DNA from: Ornithinimicrobium cryptoxanthini
Lineage (GTDB): Bacteria > Actinomycetota > Actinomycetes > Actinomycetales > Dermatophilaceae
Direction: 5' to 3'
DNA length: 64,000 bases
Assembly (NCBI RefSeq): GCF_023923205.1
Contig: NZ_CP099490.1
Location: 1,054,001 to 1,118,000 of the forward strand
Translations under genes and position numbers: made by a program
Part shown: piece by piece, positions 35,359 through 44,108 of the stretch
Numbering within the stretch: the first letter of the stretch is position 1
Layout: every line of letters starts with the position of its first letter
The notes under the pieces: generated by a model
Databases searched by the model: none
Seen by the model: only the letters and a program-made list of their open reading frames with translations
What the model was told of the DNA's origin: nothing

Positions 35359-36252
35359 TCAGTCAAGCGCGGCGATGGGCAGCGAGCGCCGGCCGATGTC
35401 GCGGAGCGTGTCTGTGAGGGCGTTTTCACCCTTGACGGTGATCAGACACTCCGGTTGCTGGGTGCCCCGAGCCTCGAGTGCCAGGCCGGTGGGCAGCCCC
35501 GACGATTCCCATCCGAGATAGCTGGCCGCGACGCTGGGACATGACTGTGCCTCGGCCGCCATGCCGACAACCTCACCATGGTGCGGCACGTCGCAAGCCA
35601 CCGGATCGAGGTCGCCGTCGAGGCAGTGGCGCAGTTGGTTGGCGCTGGAACTGCGTGACTCGGAGAACGAACCTTCGAGGCTGCCGGTGATCGGCTCGCC
35701 CCCCTCGAAGGCGACCAGGCAGGCTGAGCTGCCTGCGAGCTCCAGGCTGCTCACATCGGGGCGGATCACATCCAGCTCCGACGTGCCGAGGAAGTCGCGA
35801 AGGGCCTCGAGCTGGCAATCCGTGCTCAGGCTGAACACCTGGCTGGTGTGGGGCTGCAGGCAGTCGACGGCACGGGTGTCGGCGTCCAAACAATCCCCGA
35901 CGGCCTGTGCAGTGCCATCCGCGGTTGACTCCAGTGTCGTGCTGGGGGCGATGACGGCGGCAGGTGTAGTGGCTGGCGAGGTGGGCGTGGGCTCATGCGT
36001 GGGCATTGCCTGCGTGTCGGTCACACTGGCCGCGGGCGTCCCCGTGGGCAGGGACGCCCCGGGTCCTTCAGTCTGGGACTGCAGCACCGCATAGCCCAGC
36101 GTCGCTACTGCGGCCAGCGCCGCCACTGCGCCGGCGATGGTCCCGCCCCTCGTCCAGGGGCCCTCACGAGAGGACCGTTCCTGGGCCCATCTGGGGTCGA
36201 GCTCTGCCTTGACTGGCTCCCGGATGTCGTTGTCGTCCAGTGGCTCAGTCAA
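35359..36252 (-). CDS. Single-pass membrane protein with two septum-formation-like repeats
   Basis: Not assigned to a characterised protein. After a cytoplasmic 35-residue start there is one membrane helix (about 37-58), a Thr/Pro/Ala linker and an extracytoplasmic domain. That domain contains two related units, GDCLDADTRAVDCLQPHTSQVF (split around 117-138) and HCLDGDLDPVACDVPHHGEV (about 209-228), each with a Cys pair and a PH motif. This pattern resembles the septum-formation (DUF4190-linked) domain of actinobacteria. The start overlaps the stop of an upstream lipoprotein gene by eight bases, so they are coupled. Confidence 0.78.
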   Translation of the reverse strand: MTEPLDDNDIREPVKAELDPRWAQERSSREGPWTRGGTIAGAVAALAAVATLGYAVLQSQTEGPGASLPTGTPAASVTDTQAMPTHEPTPTSPATTPAAVIAPSTTLESTADGTAQAVGDCLDADTRAVDCLQPHTSQVFSLSTDCQLEALRDFLGTSELDVIRPDVSSLELAGSSACLVAFEGGEPITGSLEGSFSESRSSSANQLRHCLDGDLDPVACDVPHHGEVVGMAAEAQSCPSVAASYLGWESSGLPTGLALEARGTQQPECLITVKGENALTDTLRDIGRRSLPIAALD

Positions 36253-36910
36253 CCTGAATCCTGGAAAGGACTACTCGAGCAGCGCACCGGGCGTTGTCGA
36301 TCTTGAGTTTCACGGCATTGCCATCAGCCACGTCGATCCCCGCGAACTCTTGGATCATGTTAAATCCGAACTCACGGGTCTCTCTGACCTCGCCGTCAAC
36401 CATGATGTCGACCTTGGTGAGGCACTCAGAACTTGCGGAATCGTTGGCTTGGCCGGCGTCGAAACGAAGGCTGGTGAACTGGTTCTGCAACCGCAACTCG
36501 AGCTCGGTGTCGTAGCTGAGATTGATGGACACACCGCGTTCGTTCGCGCGATTGGCGACATTCCACCGTCCCTCCTCCCAAGACGAAGCATGGTTGAAGA
36601 AGTCGTCAAGCCCCAAGGGCTGGTCGTCAGATGGGAGTTCGATGGCAGTGGTGTCATCCGCTGACTCGGTCTCCTCAGACTGGGCCTCGGCCTCCGTATG
36701 GCTGGGTGGCTCAGCCTCTTCGTTCGTCGTCTCGACCGTCACTGTGACCGCGTCTGGCGCGACGGTGACGGTCTCTGCTGGTGCCGTCACTGTCTGAGTT
36801 GTGGTGACCGTCGATGCGGCAGCAGCAAGATCTCCCTCTGCCCCCGATCCAGCACATCCGGACAAGACGAGACTGACGCCAGCCAGCGCTATGACAGATC
36901 GATATTGCAC
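36245..36910 (-). CDS. Lipoprotein with NPCBM-like C-terminal domain
   Basis: The GTG at 36910 has GGGAGG six bases upstream and gives a lipoprotein signal (ALAGVSLVLSGC). A Thr/Val/Glu-rich linker (about 25-95) precedes a beta-rich C-terminal domain (about 105-221). Its pattern RFDAGQANDSASSECLTKVD...VDGEVR...IDVADGNAVKLKID is typical of NPCBM/NEW2-type sugar-binding modules. It is probably a surface-anchored binding protein working with the overlapping downstream membrane protein. No enzyme domain is present. Confidence 0.8.
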   Translation of the reverse strand: MQYRSVIALAGVSLVLSGCAGSGAEGDLAAAASTVTTTQTVTAPAETVTVAPDAVTVTVETTNEEAEPPSHTEAEAQSEETESADDTTAIELPSDDQPLGLDDFFNHASSWEEGRWNVANRANERGVSINLSYDTELELRLQNQFTSLRFDAGQANDSASSECLTKVDIMVDGEVRETREFGFNMIQEFAGIDVADGNAVKLKIDNARCAARVVLSRIQVD

Positions 36911-37129
36911 GGATGCCTCCCGAGAGAATGGCCTGCGGTTCAACGACGACGTGGTGCTTTGGCAATTGGTACGGGCATAGTGGCAGGCGATCTGACATTC
37001 CACAAGGACCGCGTCAGCGCTGCGCCTCGATCAGATCAATCATCGATACGTTTCAGTCTGAGCGCTCCCTCACCCTGCGTTGCGCTGCGGATTCGACTGC
37101 AAATGGCAGGCACGGCGACATGCCTGTGG

Positions 37130-37148
37130 GCCCGGCCACCGGCCGGGC
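37130..37148 (-). terminator. Short GC hairpin after the DUF222 pseudogene
   Basis: GCCCGGCC-ACC-GGCCGGGC, a perfect 8-bp stem with a 3-base loop, 16 bases past the stop. It is the only structured element seen in the 253-base gap 36911-37163. Confidence 0.5.
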
Positions 37149-37163
37149 TGTTGGGCAGGGGCC

Positions 37164-38569
37164 TCACACGTGCCAGGTCACGACGGAGCCGTTGACGGTG
37201 GCCATCAGGTCTTGGTCGTGGACCAACGTGTGATGCCTCGGACACAACAAGACCAGCAGTTCGAGATCGGTGCTCCCGCCGCGACACCACCAGATCAGGT
37301 GATGACTGTCGCACCACGTCCCGGGCACCGAACACCCCGGGTAGGTGCACTGCCCGTCACGGACCATCAGCGCCTTGAACTGCCCCGGTGTCGCTAACCG
37401 CACCGTGCGCCCCAGCGCGAGGGGTTGACCGTGCTCGCCCAGGACAATCGGGGTCACATCCCCCACACACGCCAACCGTCCCGCCTGGGCCGCGTCCATC
37501 ACCGCACCGGTGCTGCTGACCGCCGCCCCCTCAGGCCGCCCGGTCGCCGGGTCCGCCTTGACCGTCACGATCACCGACGCCCGCGCCGACGAGGGTGGGG
37601 CACCAGGGTTGGACGTGCCACGGTTGAACGTCAACCAGAACGCGTCATACTTCCGCTGCCCCGGCATCCGCGGATCCGGTGTCCCGTCCTCAGCTGGTGT
37701 TGGCGCGGCCAACGGACCGCACAGCACCCCGTCGATGAGCCCCGCATCCCCTTCCGGGGCATCGACGGTGAACCGGGTCATCCCCCGACCCAGCGGCCGC
37801 GAGGTCACCCGCCGCAGTTCCTGGGCGGTGGCCTTGGCCTCATCGCGCGGCTTCTCATCCAACAGGTCGATCAACAACTTCTGGCACACCACATCCAGGT
37901 CCTGGTCACTGATGCCCGGGTTGGTCGCCGCGCCGGTGGCGATCTTCGCGTAGTCCTGCTGCTGATCCACATCCAACGAGGACGCCAACCTGCGCATCGT
38001 CCTAGCGACTTTCGCCACCCGGTGCACCGCCCCGGTCCCCGTGCGGACCGCCTCAGCCAACGGCCCGCCCCAATGGTGACCGGCCGCGCGGACCACGTCC
38101 TGGACCTGACACGCCTCCTGCTTCGAGAGCATCGGGCACCGCACCCGCAACCAGTCCACCAACGACAACCCGACCGCGGTGTGCAACCCCCGCGACGCGG
38201 CCTCGAACGCCAACGAGAACCGTACCCCGGCCAGCTGGGCTTCCAACCGGCCCACCGCCTCAAGGCCCTCGCTCATCGAGGCGTCAAAGACCCGCACCAG
38301 CTCATCCGCGTCGACCCCCGCCCGGTCCAGACCCCGCCCCGCAGCAACCAACCCTCCCGCCAGCTCCTCAGCCGCCCACCCTGACACCTGCTCCTCGGCC
38401 GGGCCTCATCTATCGCGCGCCACTGAGCCGCGTCCCTCGCGGCCTCCCAGTCATCGCTGGCCTGCTCCCGCTCCCACTGCGCGAACATCAACTCGACCAT
38501 CTCAGGCGTCAGGGAACCCGAGCCGGAGAACGCTTCCCCGACTCCCACCCCAGTCCCCGTGATCGCCAT
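37164..38569 (-). pseudogene. Frameshifted DUF222/HNH endonuclease (13E12-type)
   Basis: The main frame (GTG 38387 to 37164) encodes a DUF222 helical region and a C-terminal HNH motif (CTYPGCSVPGTWCDSHHLIWW, split at the Cys pairs, then CPRHHTLVH). The family's N-terminal segment is present just upstream in another frame: MAITGTGVGVGEAFSGSG...AAQWRAIDEARP (from 38569). The frames meet near 38393-38400, where loss of one base in the CCGGCCGAG run would disconnect DEARP from EEQVSGWAAEELAG. Either the gene is inactivated or it now starts at the GTG. Such genes are multi-copy in actinobacteria; another copy lies at 44.1 kb. Confidence 0.8.
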
Positions 38570-38686
38570 ACCAAACACTCAACCACAAGGCACCGACAGT
38601 GCACTGACCTGCGGAAACGCGCCCGATCAGCTGGCGGGGGCTTCTCAAGCGCCCAGTGCACCGGCGACCCGAGGAGCGCCGCTCGA

Positions 38687-39211
38687 TCAGGTGGCGAGGG
38701 CCGTGTCAAAGGCCTGATGCACCGCAGAGCCAAAGAGCACGAACCGCACCAGATCGACCTCGTCCGGGTGTGACGCAACCCAGGAACGCACGGTGGAGAC
38801 CGCGGTCTGGGCTACCTCGTCGGCATCCCATCCATAGACACCTGCAGAGATGGCAGGAAAGGCCACGGACCGGGCACCAATCCGCGCCGCCTCGTCCAGG
38901 CTGCCCGAGAAGCAGCTCGCCAGCAGCGCTGGGTCGGTCTGGCCGCGGTGGCGGTTCGGTCCGACCGTGTGGATCACCCAGCGCGCGGGCAGCTCACCCG
39001 CGCCGGTGGCGACCGCCTCACCGACCGGCAGCCCGTCGTGCCACCGGCTCGCGCGCACCTGGCGGCACTCCTCCAGGAGCGCCGCACCGGCCGCCGCGTG
39101 GATCGCTCCGTCCACCCCGCCGCCGCCCAGCAGTTGCGAGTTCGCGGCGTTGACGATCGCGTCGACGTCCTGGGTGGTGATGTCGGCCTCGACAGCCTCG
39201 AGCACAGTCAT
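38687..39211 (-). CDS. Macro-domain ADP-ribose hydrolase
   Basis: A 174-residue stand-alone macro domain of the O-acetyl-ADP-ribose deacetylase (YmdB-like) group. It has the ADP-ribose-binding core NAANSQLLGGGGVDGAIHAAA (split over residues 21-41) and the phosphate loop FPAISAGVYGWD. It acts on O-acetyl-ADP-ribose or ADP-ribosylated substrates in the cytoplasm. The product of sirtuins is its substrate, and a sirtuin gene occurs elsewhere in this window, but there is no operon link. Confidence 0.92.
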   Translation of the reverse strand: MTVLEAVEADITTQDVDAIVNAANSQLLGGGGVDGAIHAAAGAALLEECRQVRASRWHDGLPVGEAVATGAGELPARWVIHTVGPNRHRGQTDPALLASCFSGSLDEAARIGARSVAFPAISAGVYGWDADEVAQTAVSTVRSWVASHPDEVDLVRFVLFGSAVHQAFDTALAT

Positions 39212-39323
39212 CTCACCATCATGTCAAGGGTGGCCGAGCCCGGCTGTCGCAGCCGCTGTGGACACCCTGTTGGTTTCCGGGGATGCCGCTCATCTCCGGT
39301 CATGACAGCGCCGACGGCAGCGT

Positions 39324-39365
39324 GAGATGACCCAGTTGTCCGGCACGGTCGAGATGACCCAGTTG
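39324..39365 (+). repeat. Direct repeat of a 15-bp sequence, 27-bp period
   Basis: GAGATGACCCAGTTG occurs at 39324-39338 and 39351-39365, at the start of a decayed coding region. It may be a duplication scar. Confidence 0.65.
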
Positions 39366-39775
39366 CACGTCGACCTCCTCATCGACCTCGCCGCACGCCG
39401 AGGGATCGAGGAAGCCGAGCGAGCGGCCGAGATGGCCGGGCTATGACTGCGAGGGGGTCGTGCGCCTGTCCCAGCCTTTTGCGGACGGGACACCCGAGCT
39501 TGCGGAGGAGACCACTGCCACACTCATGGCCCTGGGGCTGGGACGGGCCGAGCCCGGCGCCAACCTGTTCTTCGGCAGCGAGCTGGACGGCGTCGGCGCG
39601 GCCGCCGAGATCATCCCGACGATCGCGGTGCACTTCACCTCGACGTGGGACCGGGTGCTGGTCGTCCCTGGGAGCGGTGGCATCCTGGCACGGTGAGGAC
39701 GCCTGGCTCACCCTGGAGATCGCCCGCCGGCTCGCGGTCAAGAGTGACCGCGCTCTGATGGTCATCTGGGCACCT
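39354..39775 (+). pseudogene. Decayed coding region, family unknown
   Basis: Three codon-biased fragments can be chained only with frameshifts: MTQLHVDLLIDLAARRGIEE... (39354-39446, ends in TGA), then YDCEGVVRLSQPFADGTPEL to FTSTWDRVLVVPGSGG (about 39442-39690), then WHGEDAWLTLEIARRLAVK to MVIWAP (about 39690-39770). Each junction lacks or gains a base. No family was recognised. The tail runs into the 3' end of the converging GNAT gene. The rest of the 550-base gap 39212-39761 shows nothing else beyond the 15-bp repeat. Confidence 0.4.
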
Positions 39776-40427
39776 CGGACCTCATGGGGTCGCGCGGGGC
39801 GTCCCAGTCGCTGCGCAGCAGGCCCATGATGATCGCGTCGACTCGCTGACCGTCAAACTGGAGCGCCTCCCTCCGTCGGCCCTCCACGACGAACCCGACC
39901 TTTTCATAGACGCGCTGGGCCCGCGGGTTGAAGGCGTAGACCTCCAGGTCGATGCGGTGCAGTGGCAGGTGGGTGAAGGCGTAGTCCATCAGCAGTCGCG
40001 CCGCCTCGGTGCCCAGGCCGCGGTCGCGTCCGGCCGGGCCGATGAGGGTGCGGAAGTTGCAGGTGGCGCTGCCCTCGTCCCACTGGTTGAGCACGACCTC
40101 GCCCACAACCTGGCCGCTGGTGTGGTCCACCACCATCAGGTCGAGGCGGTCGGGCTGGTCGTTGCGCGTGGAATACCACTCCCGCAACCTGGCCTCCTCC
40201 TCATCATCGGCCGAGGCCTCGGCGGTGCTGTGGACGCTGCCGGTCAGCCGTCGCACCTCCGGGTCACGGAGTATGCCGGCAAGCACGGGCACGTCCTCCG
40301 TCTCCACCGGGCGCAGGGTCACCAACTGGCCCCGCAGGGTTGGTTTGTCAGCAAAGGTGCGGTTCGCGGCGCTCACCGTCCCAGCGTGGGTGCTCGTCCG
40401 AGGTCTCGCCAGTGGTGTGTCAGTCAT
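39762..40427 (-). CDS. GNAT-family acetyltransferase (RimJ/RimL-like)
   Basis: A single GNAT fold of the RimJ/RimL type, about 221 residues: LVTLRPVETEDVPVLAGIL at about 35-55, the acetyl-CoA loop GRDRGLGTEAARLLMDYAF, and the terminal FNPRAQRVYEKVGFVVEGRRREA. It transfers an acetyl group to an amine or protein N-terminus; the substrate is unknown. The N-terminal 30 residues are disordered. ATGs at 40433 and 40427 are both possible starts. It is on the same strand as the upstream FAD/Rieske gene. Confidence 0.88.
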   Translation of the reverse strand: MTDTPLARPRTSTHAGTVSAANRTFADKPTLRGQLVTLRPVETEDVPVLAGILRDPEVRRLTGSVHSTAEASADDEEEARLREWYSTRNDQPDRLDLMVVDHTSGQVVGEVVLNQWDEGSATCNFRTLIGPAGRDRGLGTEAARLLMDYAFTHLPLHRIDLEVYAFNPRAQRVYEKVGFVVEGRRREALQFDGQRVDAIIMGLLRSDWDAPRDPMRSEVPR

Positions 40428-40527
40428 GGGCACCAGGGCGCAGGCTCACTCACACCAGGTCGCGGGGGATCGTGTAGTCCCAGTTCTGCGACCACACCCT
40501 CGGATTGCCCCGCTCCAAGGCCAGTCA

Positions 40528-42102
40528 TCACTCCTCGTGTGGCGCCAGGGGCTTGGTCGCTGGGCCCTGCAGCACGGTGCCGTCGACGGCAAACCGTGAG
40601 CCGTGGCAGGGGCAGTCCCAAGTCTTCTCCGCGTCGTTGAAGCGCACGACGCAGCCCAGGTGCGTGCAGTGACCGCACACCTCGTGCAGCGTGCCGTCGT
40701 CGTCGCGATAGCTCGCAACCGCCCGCGCTCCCACCCGGCTGACCCGTCCCTCGCCCGGTGCCAGCTCGGAGGTCTCGTGGCCGGTGAGGGCAGCGCGGAC
40801 CACGCCGCCGACGAGGTGGGTGCCCACCTTGACCTGGTCGGTCAGCACCCCGGGCGCCATCTCCAGACTCACCCGGTGCGGGTTGAACAGCGCCGCGCGC
40901 TCCGGGTCTGCCTGACCGAGGATCAGGTCGTGCAGGAGGTGACCGGCTGCTGTCCCGTTGGTCATGCCCCACAGGTTGAAACCGGTGGCAACCCAGAGGT
41001 TCTTGCTGGTGGGCAGGTAGGGCCCGACATACGGCACCTTGTCCGGCGTGGTCAGGTCGTGCGCCGACCAGCGGTGCTCCACCTGCTGCAGGCCGACGTT
41101 CTCGACGCCCCATGCCGCGAGCTCGGCATAGAGACGGTCCTCGTCGGAGCGCGCGCCCGGCCGGTGCTGGCCGCCGCCCACGAGGAGGCGATCGGTCGCG
41201 CCCGGAGGGGTGCGCAGCGAGTGGCCGTCGTCGACGCTGATGAACATGCCGTCCGGGGCGGTCCCTGTGATCGCACCGCTGACCACCAGGTCGCGCACCT
41301 GGTCGAGCCGCGTGAAGAACAGCGCCCGGTCCAGGATCGGGTAGTGCGTGGCGATCACCACGTGGCCGGCCGAGATCGTGCGGACCGTCTCGCCGCCGTC
41401 GGTGGTCGTCTCGATGGTGGGTATGCCGTCACGCGAGTGGACGTTGACGACCCGCACCCCCTCGATCACCGAGCCACCGCTCGCCTCGATCTGCGAGGCC
41501 AGGTGCAGCAGCCAGCGTTGGGGGTGGAACTGCGCCTGGTCACGCAGACGCACGGCGGCGTCGACCTCGAACGGCAGATCCACCTCGGTGACCAGCTCGG
41601 CCGGCAGCCCGGCTGCCCGCATCGCCTCGGCCTCGCGGGCCAGCTTCTCGCGCCGGTCGGGACGGGTCGTGTAGACGTAGGAGTCCTTGCGCTCGAAGCC
41701 CCAGTCAGGGACGGTCGACCCGGCAGCACCCGATCCAGCCTCACCCGATCCGGCCCCGTCGGCGATCCAACGGAGGGCTCGGACCTGGGCGTCGGCATAC
41801 AGCATGGCCCGGTCGGGACCGAGACCTGCATAGCGCAGCCCGTGCTGAGCGCTGACCTTGGCCGTCGTGTTGCCGGTGACTCCGGCGCCGACGTGACGCG
41901 CCTCCAGGACGGTGACGCGCTGGCCGGAGCGGGCGAGCAGGCACGCGGTCGTCAGCCCCGCGATGCCAGCGCCGACGACCACGACATCACTGTCGGGTGG
42001 CGCTGACCCGGTGCGGTCAGGGGTCTCAGTGTCGCTGTGCCACAACGACGTGGGCGTGGGCAGATCGAGCAAGGCGCACCTCCGGCGGTCGCTCTCCATC
42101 AT
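40528..42102 (-). CDS. FAD-dependent amino-acid-oxidase-fold protein fused to a Rieske [2Fe-2S] domain
   Basis: A 524-residue cytoplasmic oxidoreductase. The N-terminal DAO/GlpD-type domain shows the dinucleotide motif VVVGAGIAGLTTACLLARSG and a late LWVATGFNLWGMTNGTAAG. The C-terminal Rieske domain carries the cluster ligands CGHCTHLGC and CPCHGSRF. This fusion is a known family in bacteria, but its substrate is not established. Two adjacent ATGs at 42102 and 42099 are the likely start; upstream in-frame sequence is not protein-like. Divergent from the next hypothetical gene. Confidence 0.9.
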   Translation of the reverse strand: MMESDRRRCALLDLPTPTSLWHSDTETPDRTGSAPPDSDVVVVGAGIAGLTTACLLARSGQRVTVLEARHVGAGVTGNTTAKVSAQHGLRYAGLGPDRAMLYADAQVRALRWIADGAGSGEAGSGAAGSTVPDWGFERKDSYVYTTRPDRREKLAREAEAMRAAGLPAELVTEVDLPFEVDAAVRLRDQAQFHPQRWLLHLASQIEASGGSVIEGVRVVNVHSRDGIPTIETTTDGGETVRTISAGHVVIATHYPILDRALFFTRLDQVRDLVVSGAITGTAPDGMFISVDDGHSLRTPPGATDRLLVGGGQHRPGARSDEDRLYAELAAWGVENVGLQQVEHRWSAHDLTTPDKVPYVGPYLPTSKNLWVATGFNLWGMTNGTAAGHLLHDLILGQADPERAALFNPHRVSLEMAPGVLTDQVKVGTHLVGGVVRAALTGHETSELAPGEGRVSRVGARAVASYRDDDGTLHEVCGHCTHLGCVVRFNDAEKTWDCPCHGSRFAVDGTVLQGPATKPLAPHEE

Positions 42103-42235
42103 GGAGCGGACGGTGGAGGGTTGCCAGCCGACGGCGAGGGGCCGGCTGGCATGCCTGTGTAGGCACCGCCGGACACTGCTGGCCAACCGCGTTTTTCAAG
42201 CGTATTGTGAAAAAAGAAGACAAGGAGGTCGCGCC

Positions 42236-42835
42236 ATGAGGTCAAGGAGCATTATCGCGGTCCAGGAGTGGCCGCACGAGAGTCGCAGGGCAGCCGAACT
42301 GGTGGTCCAGGAGTACGGCGAGCCCGACGAGGTCAGCGTCACCGAGCTGACCTGGCACCACGTGGGGCCGTGGAAGCGGGTGGTGGCCACCGAGTGGTTC
42401 GAGAACCACGCGTTCCCCGTGCCGCACGTCGACTGCATCGAGTGCGTTATCGACTATGCCGTGCCGGTGGAGAAGATGACCGAGCTGGCACAGTTCGATG
42501 GCAGTATCCGGGTCGACCGCACGGCCGGGGAGCTGTCGGTGCGGTGTCGCAGCATCGCCAGCGACACCCTGAAGCTCAACCTCGTCCACGACATCGTGAC
42601 CGGTCAGCGCACGTGGCAGGCGGCGCGGGACTACCACGTCACGGAGGTCCTGGACGCCACCCGGGGTGAGCCCACGCCCTATCGGGACCAGCTCCTGGTG
42701 CCGCCACAGGTGGACACCAAGGACCCGGGCGAGCAGATCCTCAGCGAGGCCGAGCTGCGCACGATCGCCGACAGCGACGAGTCACTGTTTGCCCCGCGGG
42801 CCCTGGCCCGTCAGTCCGCACCCCGGCATCCCTGA
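42236..42835 (+). CDS. Conserved-looking hypothetical protein (199 aa)
   Basis: No function recognised. The ATG at 42236 has AAGGAGG seven bases upstream. The soluble protein has several invariant-looking aromatic and acidic stretches (WPHESRRAAELVVQEYGEPDEV, read at 12-33 in part; WHHVGPWKRVVATEWFENH; CIECVIDY). The C-terminal 40 residues are acidic and probably flexible. The upstream region 42190-42235 is AT-rich and contains TTTTTCA/TGAAAAA arms nine bases apart, likely promoter or operator. No signal peptide or membrane helix. Confidence 0.8.
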   Translation: MRSRSIIAVQEWPHESRRAAELVVQEYGEPDEVSVTELTWHHVGPWKRVVATEWFENHAFPVPHVDCIECVIDYAVPVEKMTELAQFDGSIRVDRTAGELSVRCRSIASDTLKLNLVHDIVTGQRTWQAARDYHVTEVLDATRGEPTPYRDQLLVPPQVDTKDPGEQILSEAELRTIADSDESLFAPRALARQSAPRHP

Positions 42836-42867
42836 GGGGCACCGGCGCGCGGCCGCGGCGAGGGTGG

Positions 42868-43884
42868 TCAGACTCTCGGCGTGACGCCCCACGCGTCGGC
42901 GAGCAGCTCGAAGGAGCGCTGGCGCATCGCCGGGTCGTGCGTGTAGGTCGTGACGATCAGCTCATCCAGCTCATAGGCCGCGGCGAACTCCTTGAGCTGC
43001 GGGACGACCTGCGACGGGTCACCGACCGCCTTGACCGAGTGGAACTCCTGGATCATCGACAGCAGCCCCTCGGGGACCACCGTGGACAGGTCGTCGACGG
43101 GGGGAGCCAGGGGAGCTGAGCCGCCGGTGCGGATGGCGGCGACCATCTGCTGCGCCGTCGTGAACAGATAGTGCGCCTCGGCCTCGGACGGGGCAACCAG
43201 CACGTTGATGCCCGCCATGACGGTCGGCCGCTCGACCTGGGCGGTCTCCGCGTCGGCGTTGAAGCGCTCGCGATAGACGGCCAGGGCCTCGCGCATCTGC
43301 TGGGGCGCGAAGTGGCTGGCGAAGCTGAAGGGCAGGCCGAGCGCTGCCGCGACCTGCGCGCCGCCCGTGGAGGATCCGAGCATCCAGATCGGCACGTTGG
43401 TGCCCTCGCCCGGCAGTGCGCGCACCCGCGTGGTCGCGCCGTCACCGAGATAGCTGACCAGGTCGAGCACGTTGCCGGCGAAGTCGTTGAGACCGCTGGC
43501 GCTGCGAGCGAGCGCAGCCGCAGTCAGCGGGTCGGTGCCGGGAGCACGGCCCAGCCCGAGGTCGAACCGGTCACCGTGCAGGGTGGCCAGGGTGCCGTAG
43601 TACTCCGCCACCATCAACGGCGAGTGGTTGGGCAGCATCACGCCGCCGGAGCCGAGCCGGATCCCCTGCGTGTGGTTGGCAAAGTGCCCGAGTATGACGG
43701 AGGTCGCCGAGGACATGAAGGCCTCGGTCCCGTGGTGCTCGGCCACCCACAGCCGGTGGTAGCCCAGCTCGTCCAGCCGGGTCGCCAGCACGGTCGAGGC
43801 CTGCATCGCCTCTGCGGGCGTCTGCCCCTGGGAGCGCGGGACCAGTTCGAGGACGGACAGGGGCACACGGGTGTTCGGGGGCAT
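42868..43884 (-). CDS. LLM-class flavin-dependent oxidoreductase (luciferase-like)
   Basis: A bacterial-luciferase-like monooxygenase of the single-subunit group, about 338 residues, with PLSVLELVPRSQGQTPAEAM at the start, YHRLWVAEHHGTEAF, LGLGRAPGTDP and IWMLGSSTGGAQVAAALGLP. It probably uses FMNH2 or F420H2; the substrate is not predictable. The ATG at 43884 aligns with family starts; an upstream ATG at 43986 would add 34 atypical residues. Convergent with the preceding hypothetical gene. Confidence 0.87.
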   Translation of the reverse strand: MPPNTRVPLSVLELVPRSQGQTPAEAMQASTVLATRLDELGYHRLWVAEHHGTEAFMSSATSVILGHFANHTQGIRLGSGGVMLPNHSPLMVAEYYGTLATLHGDRFDLGLGRAPGTDPLTAAALARSASGLNDFAGNVLDLVSYLGDGATTRVRALPGEGTNVPIWMLGSSTGGAQVAAALGLPFSFASHFAPQQMREALAVYRERFNADAETAQVERPTVMAGINVLVAPSEAEAHYLFTTAQQMVAAIRTGGSAPLAPPVDDLSTVVPEGLLSMIQEFHSVKAVGDPSQVVPQLKEFAAAYELDELIVTTYTHDPAMRQRSFELLADAWGVTPRV

Positions 43885-44013
43885 ATCAGGGTCAACCGGC
43901 CAGTCCCGAACTTGTTCCCGACGCGCCTTCAGGAACTGGTCTGACCGGCGCAGCGGCCTCTCTGAAGCATGGGGCTGGTCGTCCACAGGCGGCGGCGTGT
44001 CGCCATCTCAGCA

Positions 44014-44029
44014 TCAAACACATGTGCTA
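44014..44029. promoter_or_regulatory. Possible degenerate SOS box before the DUF222/HNH gene
   Basis: TCAAACACATGTGCTA has the ACACATGTG core seen in actinobacterial LexA sites but three mismatches to TCGAAC-N4-GTTCGA. It lies 80 bases before the gene. 13E12-type genes are SOS-regulated in mycobacteria. Confidence 0.3.
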
Positions 44030-44108
44030 ATCTTGTGGTGTTGGGGACGCTCCTAAGTCGTTCTCGACACAGGCACAACGTTCGTGATCTGTTGGGGAGG
44101 TGGGGTCA

